DNA of 64,000 bases from assembly GCA_032718475.1 (NCBI GenBank), contig JAUCBJ010008087.1, forward strand, positions 1-64,000, given 5' to 3'. The stretch's first letter is position 1. Each line of letters begins with the position of its first letter. Below, one piece after another: positions 23,074 to 33,712 of this stretch. Both the position numbers and the translations under genes were made by a program. The notes below the pieces were generated by a model, which saw only the letters and a list, made by a program, of their open reading frames with translations, had not been told where the DNA came from and ran no database searches. This stretch comes from Nemertoderma westbladi (lineage: Eukaryota; Xenacoelomorpha; Nemertodermatida; Nemertodermatidae).

Positions 23074-24494
23074 GACTCCTGCAATGCTATGAAGATTCCG
23101 ATAAGTATTTCCTGTTGTTGAGAAATCCGCAGATGCGCTTACGGGATCGCTTCTCTAGCACAATGATAGATGGGTTAATACGTGTTGGAGGAAGGCTCAC
23201 CAATGCGCCATTATCCTTTGACACTAAATTCCCCATACTCATTAGAAATCTTGAAGTACAAATCAAGATGATTGTAGATGTTCACAGCAAACTTTATCAT
23301 GCTGGTAGAGAACGAGTTCTTAGCGAAATCCGAACTCGCTATTATTTTTATAAACCCCGTAGAGCTCTGAACCAAGTTCTTAGGAACTGCATACCCTGTA
23401 GGAAAGCATTCAGTAGGCCTTTAACACAGCGAGAGGCAGAATTACCTAGGGAACGAGTAAGCTTCTATGAACCACCTTTTACTAATACTGGTGTAGATTT
23501 ATTTGGCCCTATTGAAGTATATCGTGCTAGGACTATAGTCAAGAGATGGTGTGTCATCTTCGTATGCATGACTTGTAGAGCCATCCATCTCGATATGGTG
23601 AACGATCTATCTACCAACAGCTTCGTATTAAGTTTACGCCGACAGATCGCTCGCTTCGGGACGAGTAATACCATGAGATCGGATAAGGGAACGAACTTCA
23701 TTGGTGCCAACAACGAAATACAGGCTTACGTGAAGGACTGGAACCAAAGACAGGTGGACGATCAGCTAAGGATAACAGCGTCTAGCTGGACCTTCAACGC
23801 CGCCGACGCCCCTTGGTGGGGAGCAAGTTGGGAGATATTAATTAGAAGTGTTAAGACCGCATTTCACTTTATAGTGCCATGCCGCGCGTATCTCACCGAC
23901 GAACTTTTGCGGACGTTAATGGAGGAAATAGCTGCCTATCTTAACGAGAGACCGCTTATGCCAGTCTCATCGAGTCCCGATTCCCTGGAAGCGCTAACAC
24001 CCGCGCACTTCCTACTGAAGAAACCTGTAGCCATGCTCCCACGATCGGAGATTGCCGACGGAGACGAATACTGCCGTCGAACTTGGCAACTTATGCAGTT
24101 GCTATCCCGTCGTTTCGCTGACCATTTCGAGAAACATTATCTGCCCACGCTACAACTTCGAACTAAGTGGTTTGCACAGCAAGAAAACGTCAGCGCCGGA
24201 GATATGGTGCTTATTGTAGATCCAGACCTCCCACGTAAACGGTGGCAGACAGGTCGTATCATCGGGACTCACATCTCAAATGATGGTTTAGTACGCTCGG
24301 TAGAACTCGTCGTCATGCGGCGTAACTTCAAGAAGCCAGGCATAATCTTTGAGACGCAACAACTCAACCGCCCAGTTGGTCGTTTATGTTTACTGGAAAG
24401 AGACAGAGAACTCTCCGGAAACTATGGAAGGCAAGACACTCTTCCCACGACCACCTCCCTAATTCCTCAAACATCTAGGGACTCCCCAACGTGA
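23040..24494 (+). pseudogene. BEL/Pao integrase in the -1 frame (disrupted pol 3' part)
   Basis: Open from 23040 to TGA 24492-24494, overlapping the end of the gag-pol frame by 34 nt in the -1 frame. It carries the HHCC zinc-binding part (HSKLYHAGRERVL ... CIPCRKAF), the DDE core (NTGVDLFGPIEVY; RSDKGTNFIGANNE; DAPWWGASWEILIRSV) and a C-terminal DUF5641-like segment (DLPRKRWQTGRIIGTH). Integrase inserts the cDNA into the host genome. BEL/Pao pol is normally one frame, and the overlap has no canonical X XXY YYZ slip site. I therefore infer a single-base deletion in an A run near 23055, or a sequencing error; programmed frameshifting is less likely. The frame has no natural start codon of its own. 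Confidence 0.85.
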
Positions 24495-26109
24495 TACGTC
24501 TGGAGTGGGCGCATGACTATATTATTTTATCTATTTTATTATATTTTATACGTGAACATTATTATGTACTTTATTATAATCGTTTTTATTCAATTTTATT
24601 TAGTAGAATGTTATTTTAGATTATTTAGTAGGTTAGTGCAATATATTAGTGTTTATTACGTAATTACCTATATATAATATATATTTAGTGTGAAGGCGAG
24701 AAATAATTTTTCTCTTTCCTTACTGTCCGTATCATATTATAAATACGTGACTACAGTAAGATGAAATGTCCGTGCTTATTAAAGTACAATAAAGCCCCTA
24801 CTATATTTAAGTATTATTGGTAGGCAGAGTATTAGGAATGCAAAGTTCAGATCCTCGTGTCTCGGCTAAACCAAGCTCTGGGTAGACCTTGGAAACGACT
24901 TGCCTCTTCACACTGACATTGCTTCGTGCGATATTGCTCTTCTACCTTATATTAAATAATACATATAGTAGCGTGATGTCCATATAACAGTAGCGTAAAA
25001 CGCAAATAAATCTGTTAAACCTTTTGACCATCTGTAATTCTAGTCGATTAAGATATCGCGGCACCCACCAATATACTTGAAAGACAAATTCTAGAATCAG
25101 TGGTTAACGTCCCCAGACAAGTTCTGGAATAAATCGGTGCCCATCTTAAATATTAATTTAATATTTATTAAAATCTGTAAAATTCAGATCCTTTAAAATT
25201 TCTAGTCAATTAAGATATCGCAGCACTTACAGAAACTCTTAAAAGACAATTTTCATATAATTAAGGATCCTATGTCCCCAGACCTGCTCTGGAATCAAAT
25301 TGTGTCAATTGTACTATCAAATAATAAAATTCACGGGAATAAATTTAAATTCATATTTTAAATGAATTTCATAAATTGTCATTTTGTGCAATTTATAACA
25401 TTCCCAAAATTCCATTAATTAATAGATCATGGGAGCGGAGATTCATCCTATTGAGTGTATTAGAGTGCGAGAATCTCCAACATATAGTCAATAGCTGATA
25501 AAATTAATAAAATCATGTATAAAGAGGATATTGACAATTAAAGAATTACTATTAAATAGCATTCCAGATCTGTATGCATGAGAATTACCCTAATTCTACC
25601 GCTAGCTTTCCATAATGTCACCATAGCAACACCCACGCTAGAATTAGAAGCAAGTTAAAAGAACAATAGAAAGCTTGTCACATTGCATAGCATAGAGAAT
25701 ACATAGCATACTGTTAGTATCCAAAGATACACAGTAATAACGTGACATTCTGGAAGGCACTGACTAACGGACAAATGGCCTGTATGTGTACAGTTGTGTG
25801 GAATTTGTGCGTTTATAGGTGAATGTTACTGCTAAAGTATGTTTACAGTAGCTAGTCGCAATTGTGAAAGTAGCCCAACTCTCCTATAGAAAGAACCTAA
25901 AGTGGATTCAAGCCTTTGGGACGGACAGTGGAGTGACTTGTGCCGGTTATCGTTGTCGTGCTGTTGCTACATGTTGGCGTAAACACCGCGACGACGGTAC
26001 ATCGGCGCTGAGGATCTTGCACTGTCTGGGGGCAAAGAGGGGTAGGCAGCGACGCCCGCTAGCCTAAAATATAAACTCATTACAATATTAATAAACTCAG
26101 ATAGCAGAT
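24495..26109 (+). other. Non-coding region of the BEL/Pao element with 165-bp imperfect duplication
   Basis: AT-rich, no convincing gene. Two imperfect copies of a block (25030-25150 and 25190-25310, spaced 165 bp) share TTAAGATATCGC and GTCCCCAGAC...TCTGGAAT words. A 67-codon frame at 25864-26067 starting with GTG has no recognisable motif. A possible splice acceptor (TATGTTTACAG, about 25848) precedes it and could serve a spliced accessory transcript, which is speculative. Confidence 0.5.
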
Positions 26110-26835
26110 ATGACGGAGTTGATAGAAGATGATCTTGGTATCAGGGAGCGATATACTCTACCTTTACAAGCATTTGTGGATAGCTTGATACGCGGTGAAG
26201 CCGATCCAACCATTACGGAGGACGATGGTCGTTATATCGAACCGCCGATGTCCCAAGAGCAACTTACGCGTGAATTGGACTATCGAAAATTCACCGCTCG
26301 CTATACGCATCGTAATGGTACGTATATGGACTTCCTAACTACTGGCCATCCTATCGATTTACATGATACGGACGATGTAGACACCGAAAGGGAAATGGTT
26401 CTATTTAAATATCATACCCAGCGGCGTCGTAACGATAAACCGAGAATAGATCACGAAAATTCTATTCGTAACAGACTGGGAAGACGAACCAATATGCCTA
26501 GAATCTGAGGAGATTCAGCCTATCGCGCCCGGAACAGCGACAACGATTACATCCTAGAATGGTATCAAGGTCCACAGTGTCTCACTGCGTACGATTATCG
26601 CCATGCCAACTATGTTTCTCGGCAACGTTGTCGGTTATGCGCATCGAGAGACCATGTTACGCCCATGGACACAAACGTCCGCTGTTCCTATTTCCACGAA
26701 CAACCGGCGATGGAAATTTATTGCGCGTATTGCAGATTTAATAATTTGCACATTTTTGCGGTTTGCCCTCAATTTATGACTCAATGTCACCATTGTCAAC
26801 TAAAGGGACACGCCAGTTTCGATTGCCCTTTTTAA
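26110..26835 (+). CDS. Accessory zinc-knuckle ORF with one in-frame TGA
   Basis: The ATG at 26110 opens 132 codons of an acidic N-terminal domain (starts MTELIEDDLGIRERY), stopped by TGA at 26506-26508. The same frame then continues for 108 codons to TAA 26833-26835. The second part is Cys/His-rich, with three knuckle-like modules: CRLC...H...C, CAYCRFNNLHIFAVC and CHHCQLKGHASFDC. The last is a perfect CX2CX4HX4C knuckle. The integrity of the zinc motifs after the TGA suggests a recent nonsense change or readthrough. Position (between integrase and the 3' LTRs) is where some BEL/Pao elements carry an env gene, but no signal peptide or membrane segment is seen. It looks Gag/nucleocapsid-like. 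I do not recognise a named family. Confidence 0.6.
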
Positions 26836-27145
26836 TCACGATTTGGAAAGCATAGATGAAATGATCACACTACGTTACATCAGAGCTTGGGAAGCGAACG
26901 CTGATTTACATTGTGATTCGCGCCATCGTTATTATCCTGGACGCGCTTACGAAGGAATTTATGCGTTCCATCCTTATCTATTCGCTTCTGTCGAGCAGAA
27001 ATCACGCATATCGAGTTACGAACTACTGAAGCGCGTCGGAGAATGTATTTCAACCAAGTTCGTACGCAAATTTCTCAGGAGTGTTAATCCTAGCGACCTT
27101 CATTCCTATAACTTAATCAATTATATCCATCAGGATCCGGACTAG
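26804..27145 (+). CDS. Accessory ORF, middle segment, +1 frame
   Basis: Open from 26804 to TAG 27143-27145, overlapping the end of the zinc-knuckle frame by about 30 nt. The peptide is normal in composition, with ITLRYIRAWEANADLHCD and KRVGECISTKFVRKFLRSV. It has no ATG before the TTG at 26843 and probably belonged to one longer protein with its neighbours: the following segment returns to the original frame. Either two compensating indels or an overlapping gene arrangement could explain this. Function unknown. Confidence 0.5.
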   Translation, partial: RDTPVSIALFNHDLESIDEMITLRYIRAWEANADLHCDSRHRYYPGRAYEGIYAFHPYLFASVEQKSRISSYELLKRVGECISTKFVRKFLRSVNPSDLHSYNLINYIHQDPD

Positions 27146-27540
27146 GAGACTTATTTGTTAACTCACACCCCGAGTTACAGGAAGTATACCGAGCCCGCGA
27201 ACGCGAGTTGGAAAGAACCATTAAACCCCGGAGGTTTCTAACTGCCTATGGTCCACCCACGGCTCTCGTTCAGACCACTCGTAAAGGACCCGTAAGAGCG
27301 GCTGTCTTAAAACGCGCTCTCAAAGCCGTTAGACCCCTCTCCCCCGACGTTGATGTCAATCAACCCGGCACTTCGACTGGCAGATACACCGACCATAATC
27401 CTACACCCTCTGATGCAATTATATTGCACCCTTCACCCAGGAGTTATAGCCCTCCTTGTAAAGTGGCTTGCCCCAAAGAGAAAAGGACTCTGGTCAGCTT
27501 TAAAAAACTGCGTAAACGCCGTCCGCGCAAGAAAGACTAA
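27112..27540 (+). CDS. Accessory ORF, basic C-terminal segment (copy 1)
   Basis: Open from 27112 in the same frame as the zinc-knuckle segment, ending at TAA 27538-27540. It is proline- and arginine-rich (IKPRRFLTAYGPPTALV) and ends in a strongly basic tail, KKLRKRRPRKKD, suited to nucleic-acid binding or nuclear targeting. A second copy at 29120-29452 keeps the frame with three amino-acid changes. The first copy lacks 18 nt (six codons) present upstream in the second. It lies 76 bp upstream of LTR copy B. Function unknown. Confidence 0.55.
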   Translation, partial: LNQLYPSGSGLGDLFVNSHPELQEVYRARERELERTIKPRRFLTAYGPPTALVQTTRKGPVRAAVLKRALKAVRPLSPDVDVNQPGTSTGRYTDHNPTPSDAIILHPSPRSYSPPCKVACPKEKRTLVSFKKLRKRRPRKKD

Positions 27541-27616
27541 CTGTTTAGAGTATTTACATATATTAGAAACTGTGATTTTTGTATATTTATAAACTTGAAT
27601 CCCATTTTCTGGGAGC

Positions 27617-28738
27617 GGTGTAAAAGCTTTTGCGGATATAATCAGTCCCCCTCGCCCGCAAGGTACCGTTATAGCTGTTTTAATGGACATAAAAGTCATT
27701 CTTCTATATGTGTGCTTTGGCGGACATGGTAAGGCAAAAAACCCGCAATGCGTCAAATACCCTGGCACAGCTTAGCCTTGATGATTCAGATTACGACATC
27801 TAACAGCTGGTTGCTGACATGGAAACGGCCATTGGACACATGGTTCTTTGTTTAGCTTAACAGCCAATCAGAGCGATTTTTTCTGTCGATGTGGAGATAT
27901 TTAGCAGATCGTGCTAGGAGTGTTCAGTCTTACTGTTTTTCTTGATACTGTTGTGTTGTTTCTATCTAGGCCAGGAACACCGGCTCTAGAGTCAATTCGT
28001 TTCAGACTTTAGAAGAAACATTAGTAGGCTTAGATTATAGAGCGTATAACTGTTATCGGTCTAGTACAATCAGTGCAATCAGCAGTAGTCTTATATCACT
28101 GCAACATACATTATTATACTGCTTTTTACTGTTGTGTTATGGTTGAATATTATTATCTGGAGAACATCTATAAAGAACCCAAATTTCCCAATTTTCTTGA
28201 TACACTACAGGTTAGAGAGACGGGTTACATATAGCGATTGCGACTTATATTATTGTGGTTTGTAGTGAATTTAATGCTATTTGATAAGCACTACATGAGT
28301 CAGTTGCTGTTCTCTTTATATATGATAAAATTCATTGACGGTCGGCAGATTAGTGTGCAGCATTGTGTGTTAACGGTAGTGTGCATGATTGTGAATGATA
28401 ACTAAGCATTTCCTAAAGAATGCGCCTCATACGTGAATCATAAGCCTTACCGACTTACCGTTGTGTTTAGTATAAATCATATCTCTGTTTACCTAGATAG
28501 AGCGCCACGTCCTAAAGGAACTGTTAATATTTCCCGAAAGTGAATAATATTGGTCAGAAATTATTTATTAACGATCAATCGAATAATACAGTAAGCTTAC
28601 ACTGCAATAACAATCTAAGCCCTCCGAATCCAGTCTCCCGGGTATATCCAGCGGGTGAATGGACGCGCACTAGGCTGGCTTCGGCTAATGTTGTGTTTAT
28701 TGGTATTAAATACTTGTCATTTTCTAAAGTCTATTTAT
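27617..28738 (+). repeat. LTR copy B: variant U3, shared R/U5, 3'-truncated
   Basis: Begins TGTAAAAGCTTTTG like copies A and C, preceded by the purine-rich TGGGAGCGG. From about 27632 to 27940 it is unrelated to A and C, then from CTGTTGTGTTGTTTCTATCT on it is closely similar to them to 28738. The last 65 bp, including the ...TACA end, are missing. This reads as a related LTR with a different U3 (promoter part) joined to the same R/U5. Confidence 0.8.
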
Positions 28739-29068
28739 ACGGTTGAATGGTGATATTAGGTGTCCGCGTCCCAATACGGCTAGGTAAGATGGGCGGCTAG
28801 CTAGAGCTCGCTGCCAGAGTGTTACCGATTAATTGTTAGGGTAGCACTAGATCTTTGAACAGTGAATACAGCTCGTGAGGATCTGGGATACCATCAGAAT
28901 CGAAAGTCTGAGGTCTAATCAAGGAACGAGGTGGTCTGACCGAGTATTCCGGAACTATGATCGTAGGTTTACTCAAGGATCGTCTGAGTCGAGCGAGCGT
29001 AGGTGATATGTCGAACAAGTTTCGGAATACTCGGTCAGACCACCTCGTTCCTTGATTAGACCTCAGAC
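28739..29068. other. Spacer between LTR B and the second 3' end
   Basis: 330 bp not found elsewhere in the window. On the minus strand 29018-28836 is open for 60 codons (starting MFDISPTLARLRRSLSKP), with a proline/arginine-rich composition like the accessory protein. It may be an inverted fragment of the accessory coding region. Most of the 48-bp inverted repeat lies here. Confidence 0.5.
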
Positions 29069-29070
29069 TT
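28904..29070. repeat. Perfect 48-bp inverted repeat with 71-bp loop
   Basis: 28904-28951 (begins AAGTCTGAGGTCTAATC) is the exact reverse complement of 29023-29070 (ends GATTAGACCTCAGACTT). The right arm abuts the duplicated accessory-ORF segment. It marks an inversion or template-switch junction. Confidence 0.95.
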
Positions 29071-29530
29071 ACAGGAAGTATATCGACGGCCTTACGAATA
29101 CCGAGCCCGCGAACGCGAGTTGGAAAGAACCATTAAACCCCGGAGGTTTCTAACTGCCTATGGTCCACCCACGGCTCTCGTTCAGACCACTCGTAAAGGA
29201 CCCGTAAGAGCGGCTGTCTTAAAACGAGCTCTCAAAGCCGTTAGACCCCTCTCCCCCGACGTTGATGTCAATCAACCCGGCACTTCGACTGGCGGATACA
29301 CCGACCATAACCCTACACCCTCTGATGCAATTATATTGCACCCTTCACCCAGGAGTTATAGCCCTCCTTGTAAAGTGGCTCGCCCCAAAGAGAAAAGGAC
29401 TCTGGCCAGCTTTAAAAAACTGCGTAAACGCCGTCCGCGCAAGAAAGACTAACTGTTTAGAGTATTTACGTATATTAGAAACTGTGATTTTTGTATATTT
29501 ATAGACTCAAATCCCATTTTCTGGGAGCAG
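29069..29530 (+). repeat. Second copy of accessory 3' segment (duplicate of 27175-27616)
   Basis: About 98% identical to 27175-27616, except for 18 extra nt (ATCGACGGCCTTACGAAT) after AGGAAGTAT. It contains the second copy of the basic C-terminal frame and the purine-rich end TGGGAGCAG that precedes LTR C. Confidence 0.9.
29120..29452 (+). CDS. Accessory ORF, basic C-terminal segment (copy 2)
   Basis: 110 codons ending TAA 29450-29452, differing from copy 1 by three residues (R to G, C to R, V to A). The basic tail KKLRKRRPRKKD is kept. It lies directly upstream of the right LTR, so this is the copy in the normal 3' position. Without the N-terminal and zinc-knuckle parts it is a fragment; there is no natural ATG. 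Confidence 0.5.
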   Translation: MERTIKPRRFLTAYGPPTALVQTTRKGPVRAAVLKRALKAVRPLSPDVDVNQPGTSTGGYTDHNPTPSDAIILHPSPRSYSPPCKVARPKEKRTLASFKKLRKRRPRKKD

Positions 29531-30764
29531 TGTAAAAGCTTTTGTGGGATGTAACTGGCCCTTTTGCTTTGCAATCCAGTTCCCCCCCAGGCGCTGGAAT
29601 ACTCTAAAAAGCTCTCTAACTCGAATGATGCAAAGCGACCGGCTGATTGGCTGATTTGTTATACGACGGGCTATTTGCAATGTTCTATCGGCCAACCAGA
29701 GCTATAGCAGCAGAGTATGCAACCAGGGCAACCGAGCGGAGTGACTCATTTTGTGTGTTGGCCAAGGGCTGCAAAAATCCTGATAGTTCGGCATTTAGAT
29801 ATTCGTGGAACCTGTGGAATCTGGTGTTCTGCCAATGAGAGCTATTCCTCTCTGTGTAAAAAGATACCTGCAACGGTGTTAGAGTCAGAGAGTGTTTTTG
29901 TTACTGTTGTGTTGTTTCTATCTAGGCCAAGAACACCGGCTCTGGAGTCAATTGTTTCAGACTTTAGAAGAAACATTAGTAGGCTTAGATTATAGAACGT
30001 ATAACTGTTATCTCGCCATAATTATCAACTAACCAAACAATCATATCATATCTTAACCTACCGTCTTAATGCTATTTACTGTTGTTATTATTTGTATCAG
30101 TTGGTTGAATATTATTATTTGGAGAACATCTATAAAGAACCCAAATTTCCCAATTTTCTTGATACACTACAGGTTAGAGAGACAGGTTACATATAGCGAT
30201 TGCGACTTATATCATCGTGGTTTGTAGTGAGTTTAATGCTATTTGATAGGCACTACATGAGTCAATTGCTGTTCTCTTTATATATGATAAAATTCATTGA
30301 CGGTCGGCAGATTATTGTGCAGTATTGTGTGGTACCGGTAGTGTGCATGATTGTGGCTGATAACTAAGCATTTCCTAAAGAATGCGCCTCATACGTGAAT
30401 CATAAGCCTTACCGACTTACCGTTGTGTTTAGTACAAGTCATATCTCTGTTTACCTAGATAGAGCGCCACGTCCTAAAGGAACTGCTAATATTTCCCGAA
30501 AGTGAATAATATTGGTCAGAAATTATTTATTAACGATCAATCGAATAATACAGTAAGCTTACACTGCAATAACAATCTAAGCCCCATCCGAATCCAGTCT
30601 CCCGGGTATATCCAGCGGGTGAATGGACGCGCACTAGGCTGGCTTCGGCTAATGTTGTGTTTATTGGTATTAAATCCTTGTCATTTTCTAAAGTCTATTT
30701 ATAAACCAAAAGACATATAAATTTTGGCAGGTTAAACTGCTAAAGGTCTTCAAAAGCGCGTACA
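29531..30764 (+). repeat. Right LTR (copy C), 1234 bp
   Basis: TGTAAAAGC...GCGCGTACA, 99.8% identical to copy A. It is preceded by the purine-rich TGGGAGCAG, a plausible plus-strand primer tract, which supports its being a 3' LTR. It is followed by GTCGGGATCCC host sequence. Confidence 0.92.
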
Positions 30765-30948
30765 GTCGGGATCCCACGCCAACCAGGATCCCGTCACACA
30801 CAAATACAGTACAATCTTTAAATAAAATAATATAATAGTTTACAAGGAACACAAACAACCTAAATAAAGTTGGCTCAGAGTATATTATTTGATTTTGTAC
30901 TATTTCCTTAGAATCACTCCAAGTGTACTGGCAACAATGATCACAAGC

Positions 30949-31503
30949 CTATGGCACCGTAGCAGTAAAGATTGAGCTACTCCAATCAACTTCCCCATCT
31001 GCTCCGAGAGGATTATTCTCCCAAATAGTATCACAGGCTCCATCGCAGCATTGTGACTGACAGGCCACCTGGGGATCTTCTACCGTATTCTTGAATGCAT
31101 TTACAATGTCCGCCATCATGTTTGCCATAACGTTTCCATCGTCTTCATCATCATCTTTACTAACACATTCATCCTCAGATATTGATTTACACTGATCCAT
31201 CAACACATCTTCCCTCAAACACCCTACCATTCCCACATTCATGAGTATGTTGGCATCTACTTCCTTCATCTTCCCCCCTACTAGAGTCGACATTGTCATG
31301 CACTTCGCGCAATCTTCTGTAATTACCTTCGGTACTCCATCAGAAAGCGATTTGACCACCAGATCTTGAATTTTCTGTATTTGGGAATTGTCAGATTTTA
31401 TTACAAAAGTTAAACCTTCTTCACAAGTTGCGCCTTCACAAACTGAGTTAACGAAGATAACACAAAGACACACCACCACATGTATTAACTTGGGGTTATC
31501 CAT
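30949..31503 (-). CDS. Small Cys-rich secreted protein, intact copy
   Basis: 184 codons, uninterrupted, ATG at 31503-31501 and TAG at the 30949 end. Residues 1-23 form a signal peptide (basic start MDNPK, hydrophobic VVVCLCVIFV). The mature part has ten cysteines (about 27, 65, 68, 95, 105, 113, 148, 152, 153, 157), including CAKC and the cluster CQSQCCDGAC. An acidic Asp/Glu loop (about 114-122) divides the protein. The even cysteine number suggests five disulfides in an extracellular protein. A second copy lies 2.2 kb upstream on the same strand (33713-34261), with similarity continuing into the 3' flank (ACACAAACAAC...AGAGTATATTATTTGATTT). The family is not recognised; likely a lineage-restricted secreted protein. 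No intron is evident. Confidence 0.8.
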   Translation of the reverse strand: MDNPKLIHVVVCLCVIFVNSVCEGATCEEGLTFVIKSDNSQIQKIQDLVVKSLSDGVPKVITEDCAKCMTMSTLVGGKMKEVDANILMNVGMVGCLREDVLMDQCKSISEDECVSKDDDEDDGNVMANMMADIVNAFKNTVEDPQVACQSQCCDGACDTIWENNPLGADGEVDWSSSIFTATVP

Positions 31504-31639
31504 TCTTGTAAGGTGTTATGTGGAATATTTAATTCTTTATACAGTAAATTATTTTTGCTATTAGATTAAATAGGGTGAAATACAGTATTATTTGGAACCT
31601 ATTAATAATTATCTTTGATAAATACTACAGTAATTAAAA

Positions 31640-32540
31640 AATATGAGATGCTACCCATAGAAACAGGGGACTTTACACCTGCCGAACTCCAGAGAAGCAT
31701 TAAAAGCATTTCCAATCATAAAGTGAGTGGATTAGATGAAATCCCTGCAGAGAGGTATGGAAAACAGGAGCCCTAACCAAAGCATTATTGGATGTTTGCA
31801 ACCGGATGCTAAAAGGGGAAATTCCACCACGAATTTGGACTAAAGGTCAACGAAAGCCTCTCCCCAAGAAAGGAAACCTCGGTGTACCAACAAACTATCG
31901 TGGGATCTGTCTTCCTGAAGTACAGTGGCTGCCAAAATATACAACAAAATTATTCTTAATAGAATTAGACCTCACATAGAGAAACTTCTTCGTTAAGATT
32001 CAAAATGGATTTCGACAAAATAGATCAACAATAGCTCAGATATTTGCACTTCGGAGACTACTATAGTTAAGGGAATTAATTAAGTTAAGAAAACCTTCCC
32101 TCAGTCCTGACCTTTGTGGATTTTCAAGAAATCATTTGAATCCATCTATATAGATAAAATTCTCGAAATCCAAAGAGTTTATGGAATACCAGAAGTAATC
32201 GACGCTGACATTGTGTTGTTATATTGTAACACAGAAGCTCAGGTAATCTTACCAGATGGTGAGACTGAGTCATTCTCCGTTATGGCTGGCGACTGCAAGG
32301 AGACACGTAGGCGCCATTACTATTCTTAAATGTAATCTGGATTACGCAATAAGGACGGCCAAAAGGGTGAAAATAATACAATCACAGACACCGACTTTAA
32401 GATGACATTGCCCTGTTTTCTAATACGCTAGCTGGTGCACAACTTATGTTGAATAAGGTGGAAAAGGCTGATAAAGTGGTTGAATTGCAGATTCAATTCC
32501 AATAAAGTAAAATCGTTGTCGCAGACATCAAAAGAAGAGA
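31640..32540 (+). pseudogene. RTE-like reverse transcriptase fragment, decayed
   Basis: Pieces of a non-LTR RT in shifting frames: FTPAELQRSIKSISNHKVSG, then CNRMLKGEIPPRIWTKG, PLPKKGNLGVPTNYRGICLP, later DKILEIQRVYGIPEVIDADI and VILPDGETESFSVMAGD. The motif order matches the RT of the element at 1-747, but this copy is on the plus strand and more eroded (many stops). It sits between the two copies of the secreted-protein gene. Confidence 0.8.
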
Positions 32541-33712
32541 CAGTTAAGTAGACCAATGAGTTGTAACATTTTTAAAGTATTGTAAGTTACTTTCTAAAAT
32601 ATGTTAAAAATGTTTTATTGATCAGAGAATGCTCCAATTACCTCCTATTTATATACATTAGACAAAGGCCATTACTAAGTAGCCTACCTATTGAAATCAA
32701 TAGAGACTCACTAAGTCAATTAACGTAGGCAATTTATATAACCTATTATAGGACAAATGTAGCAATTATAGGAGAAATGTAGCAAATACTACATAGGGAA
32801 CTACCCTGGTATAGCTAGTATTTAAATTATCATTTATTATTACAAACTTATGATTTGATTACATGATAATAATTATTGTTAAGAAAGTAACATGCCGACC
32901 CCGACACTACTACTCTACTACTGCATCCGTTACATACAGACTGCTGTCTGATGACGCATTCTACGACGTTAAGCCAATCATATATAAATATTACAATAAT
33001 TTTTACATGCTCTGTAATTGTGTGTTGAAGGGGACCACGTTTCATATTCGCCTTATACTTGTACTGTCTGGAGAGATCAACTAAAGAGGACTAAAGTTTT
33101 CACTTCACGATTGTCAGCCCTCTGGCGTCAGCCAATTAGGAGACCAACCCAATTCTATAACGTATCGAACGAGGGTTTATAATAAAATTAATCTAAATTA
33201 TATATAACTGAACAACGGGGGGATGCAAACGCGAGCGAATCTAGCTCGGAAAAAACTATTTAAACTTTTGTTTTTTCTGTAGCGTATTTTTTCCTAATGT
33301 GGTAAACCATAATAACAAAAGCAGTAACCTACAGTATATCGCAGACTGACCTTTCAATTCTGTATGTGTTAAAACAAGATGTCCTTACTCAAAGATCCTT
33401 CATTTTCTGCTTACATTTTGTGTTATTACATCATATTATGTAGCACCCATGTGAAGTATACCAGGTTTTCAATTCAGTATACATGTATGAAGAATTTGTA
33501 TTTTTGCAAACACAAACTACTTATGAATGAAGTATAATAAAACTAATCTGATACAAGTACAGTAGATAGGGTCATTAAATATAATATTGTAACAGTTTAA
33601 AATGAACACAAACAACATGAATAAAGTTTGCTTAGAGTATATTATTTGATTTGGTACTAGTTCCGGAGAATCACTCCAAGTGTTAAGTGTACAGGTAACA
33701 ATGATCACAAGC
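32541..33712. other. Non-coding stretch; right end is 3' flank of the duplicated secreted gene
   Basis: No gene seen in 32541-33580. From about 33590 the sequence matches the 3' flank of the intact secreted-protein gene (30835-30948), showing that the duplication unit extends at least 120 bp past the stop codon. Confidence 0.6.

Larger units (their letters stand above)
12802..30764 (+). mobile_element. BEL/Pao LTR retrotransposon, about 18 kb
   Basis: Bounded by two near-identical LTRs that start TGTAAAAGC and end GCGCGTACA (TG...CA). Between them are a long leader, a gag-pol frame with BEL/Pao-type domains, an integrase frame, about 1.6 kb of non-coding DNA, an accessory zinc-knuckle module, and a duplicated 3' end. 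The LTR pair differs by only two substitutions and one 4-bp indel over 1.23 kb, implying a very recent insertion. The flanking five bases (ACCCG before, GTCGG after) do not match, so no target duplication is visible. No primer-binding site was recognised after the left LTR. That leaves open that the left LTR is a solo copy or that the locus is rearranged. Confidence 0.75.

Noticed and set aside
26559-26741. 60-codon frame starting MVSRSTVSHC
   Set aside because: It is an out-of-frame reading of the accessory zinc-knuckle segment, whose Cys/His spacing is in another frame.
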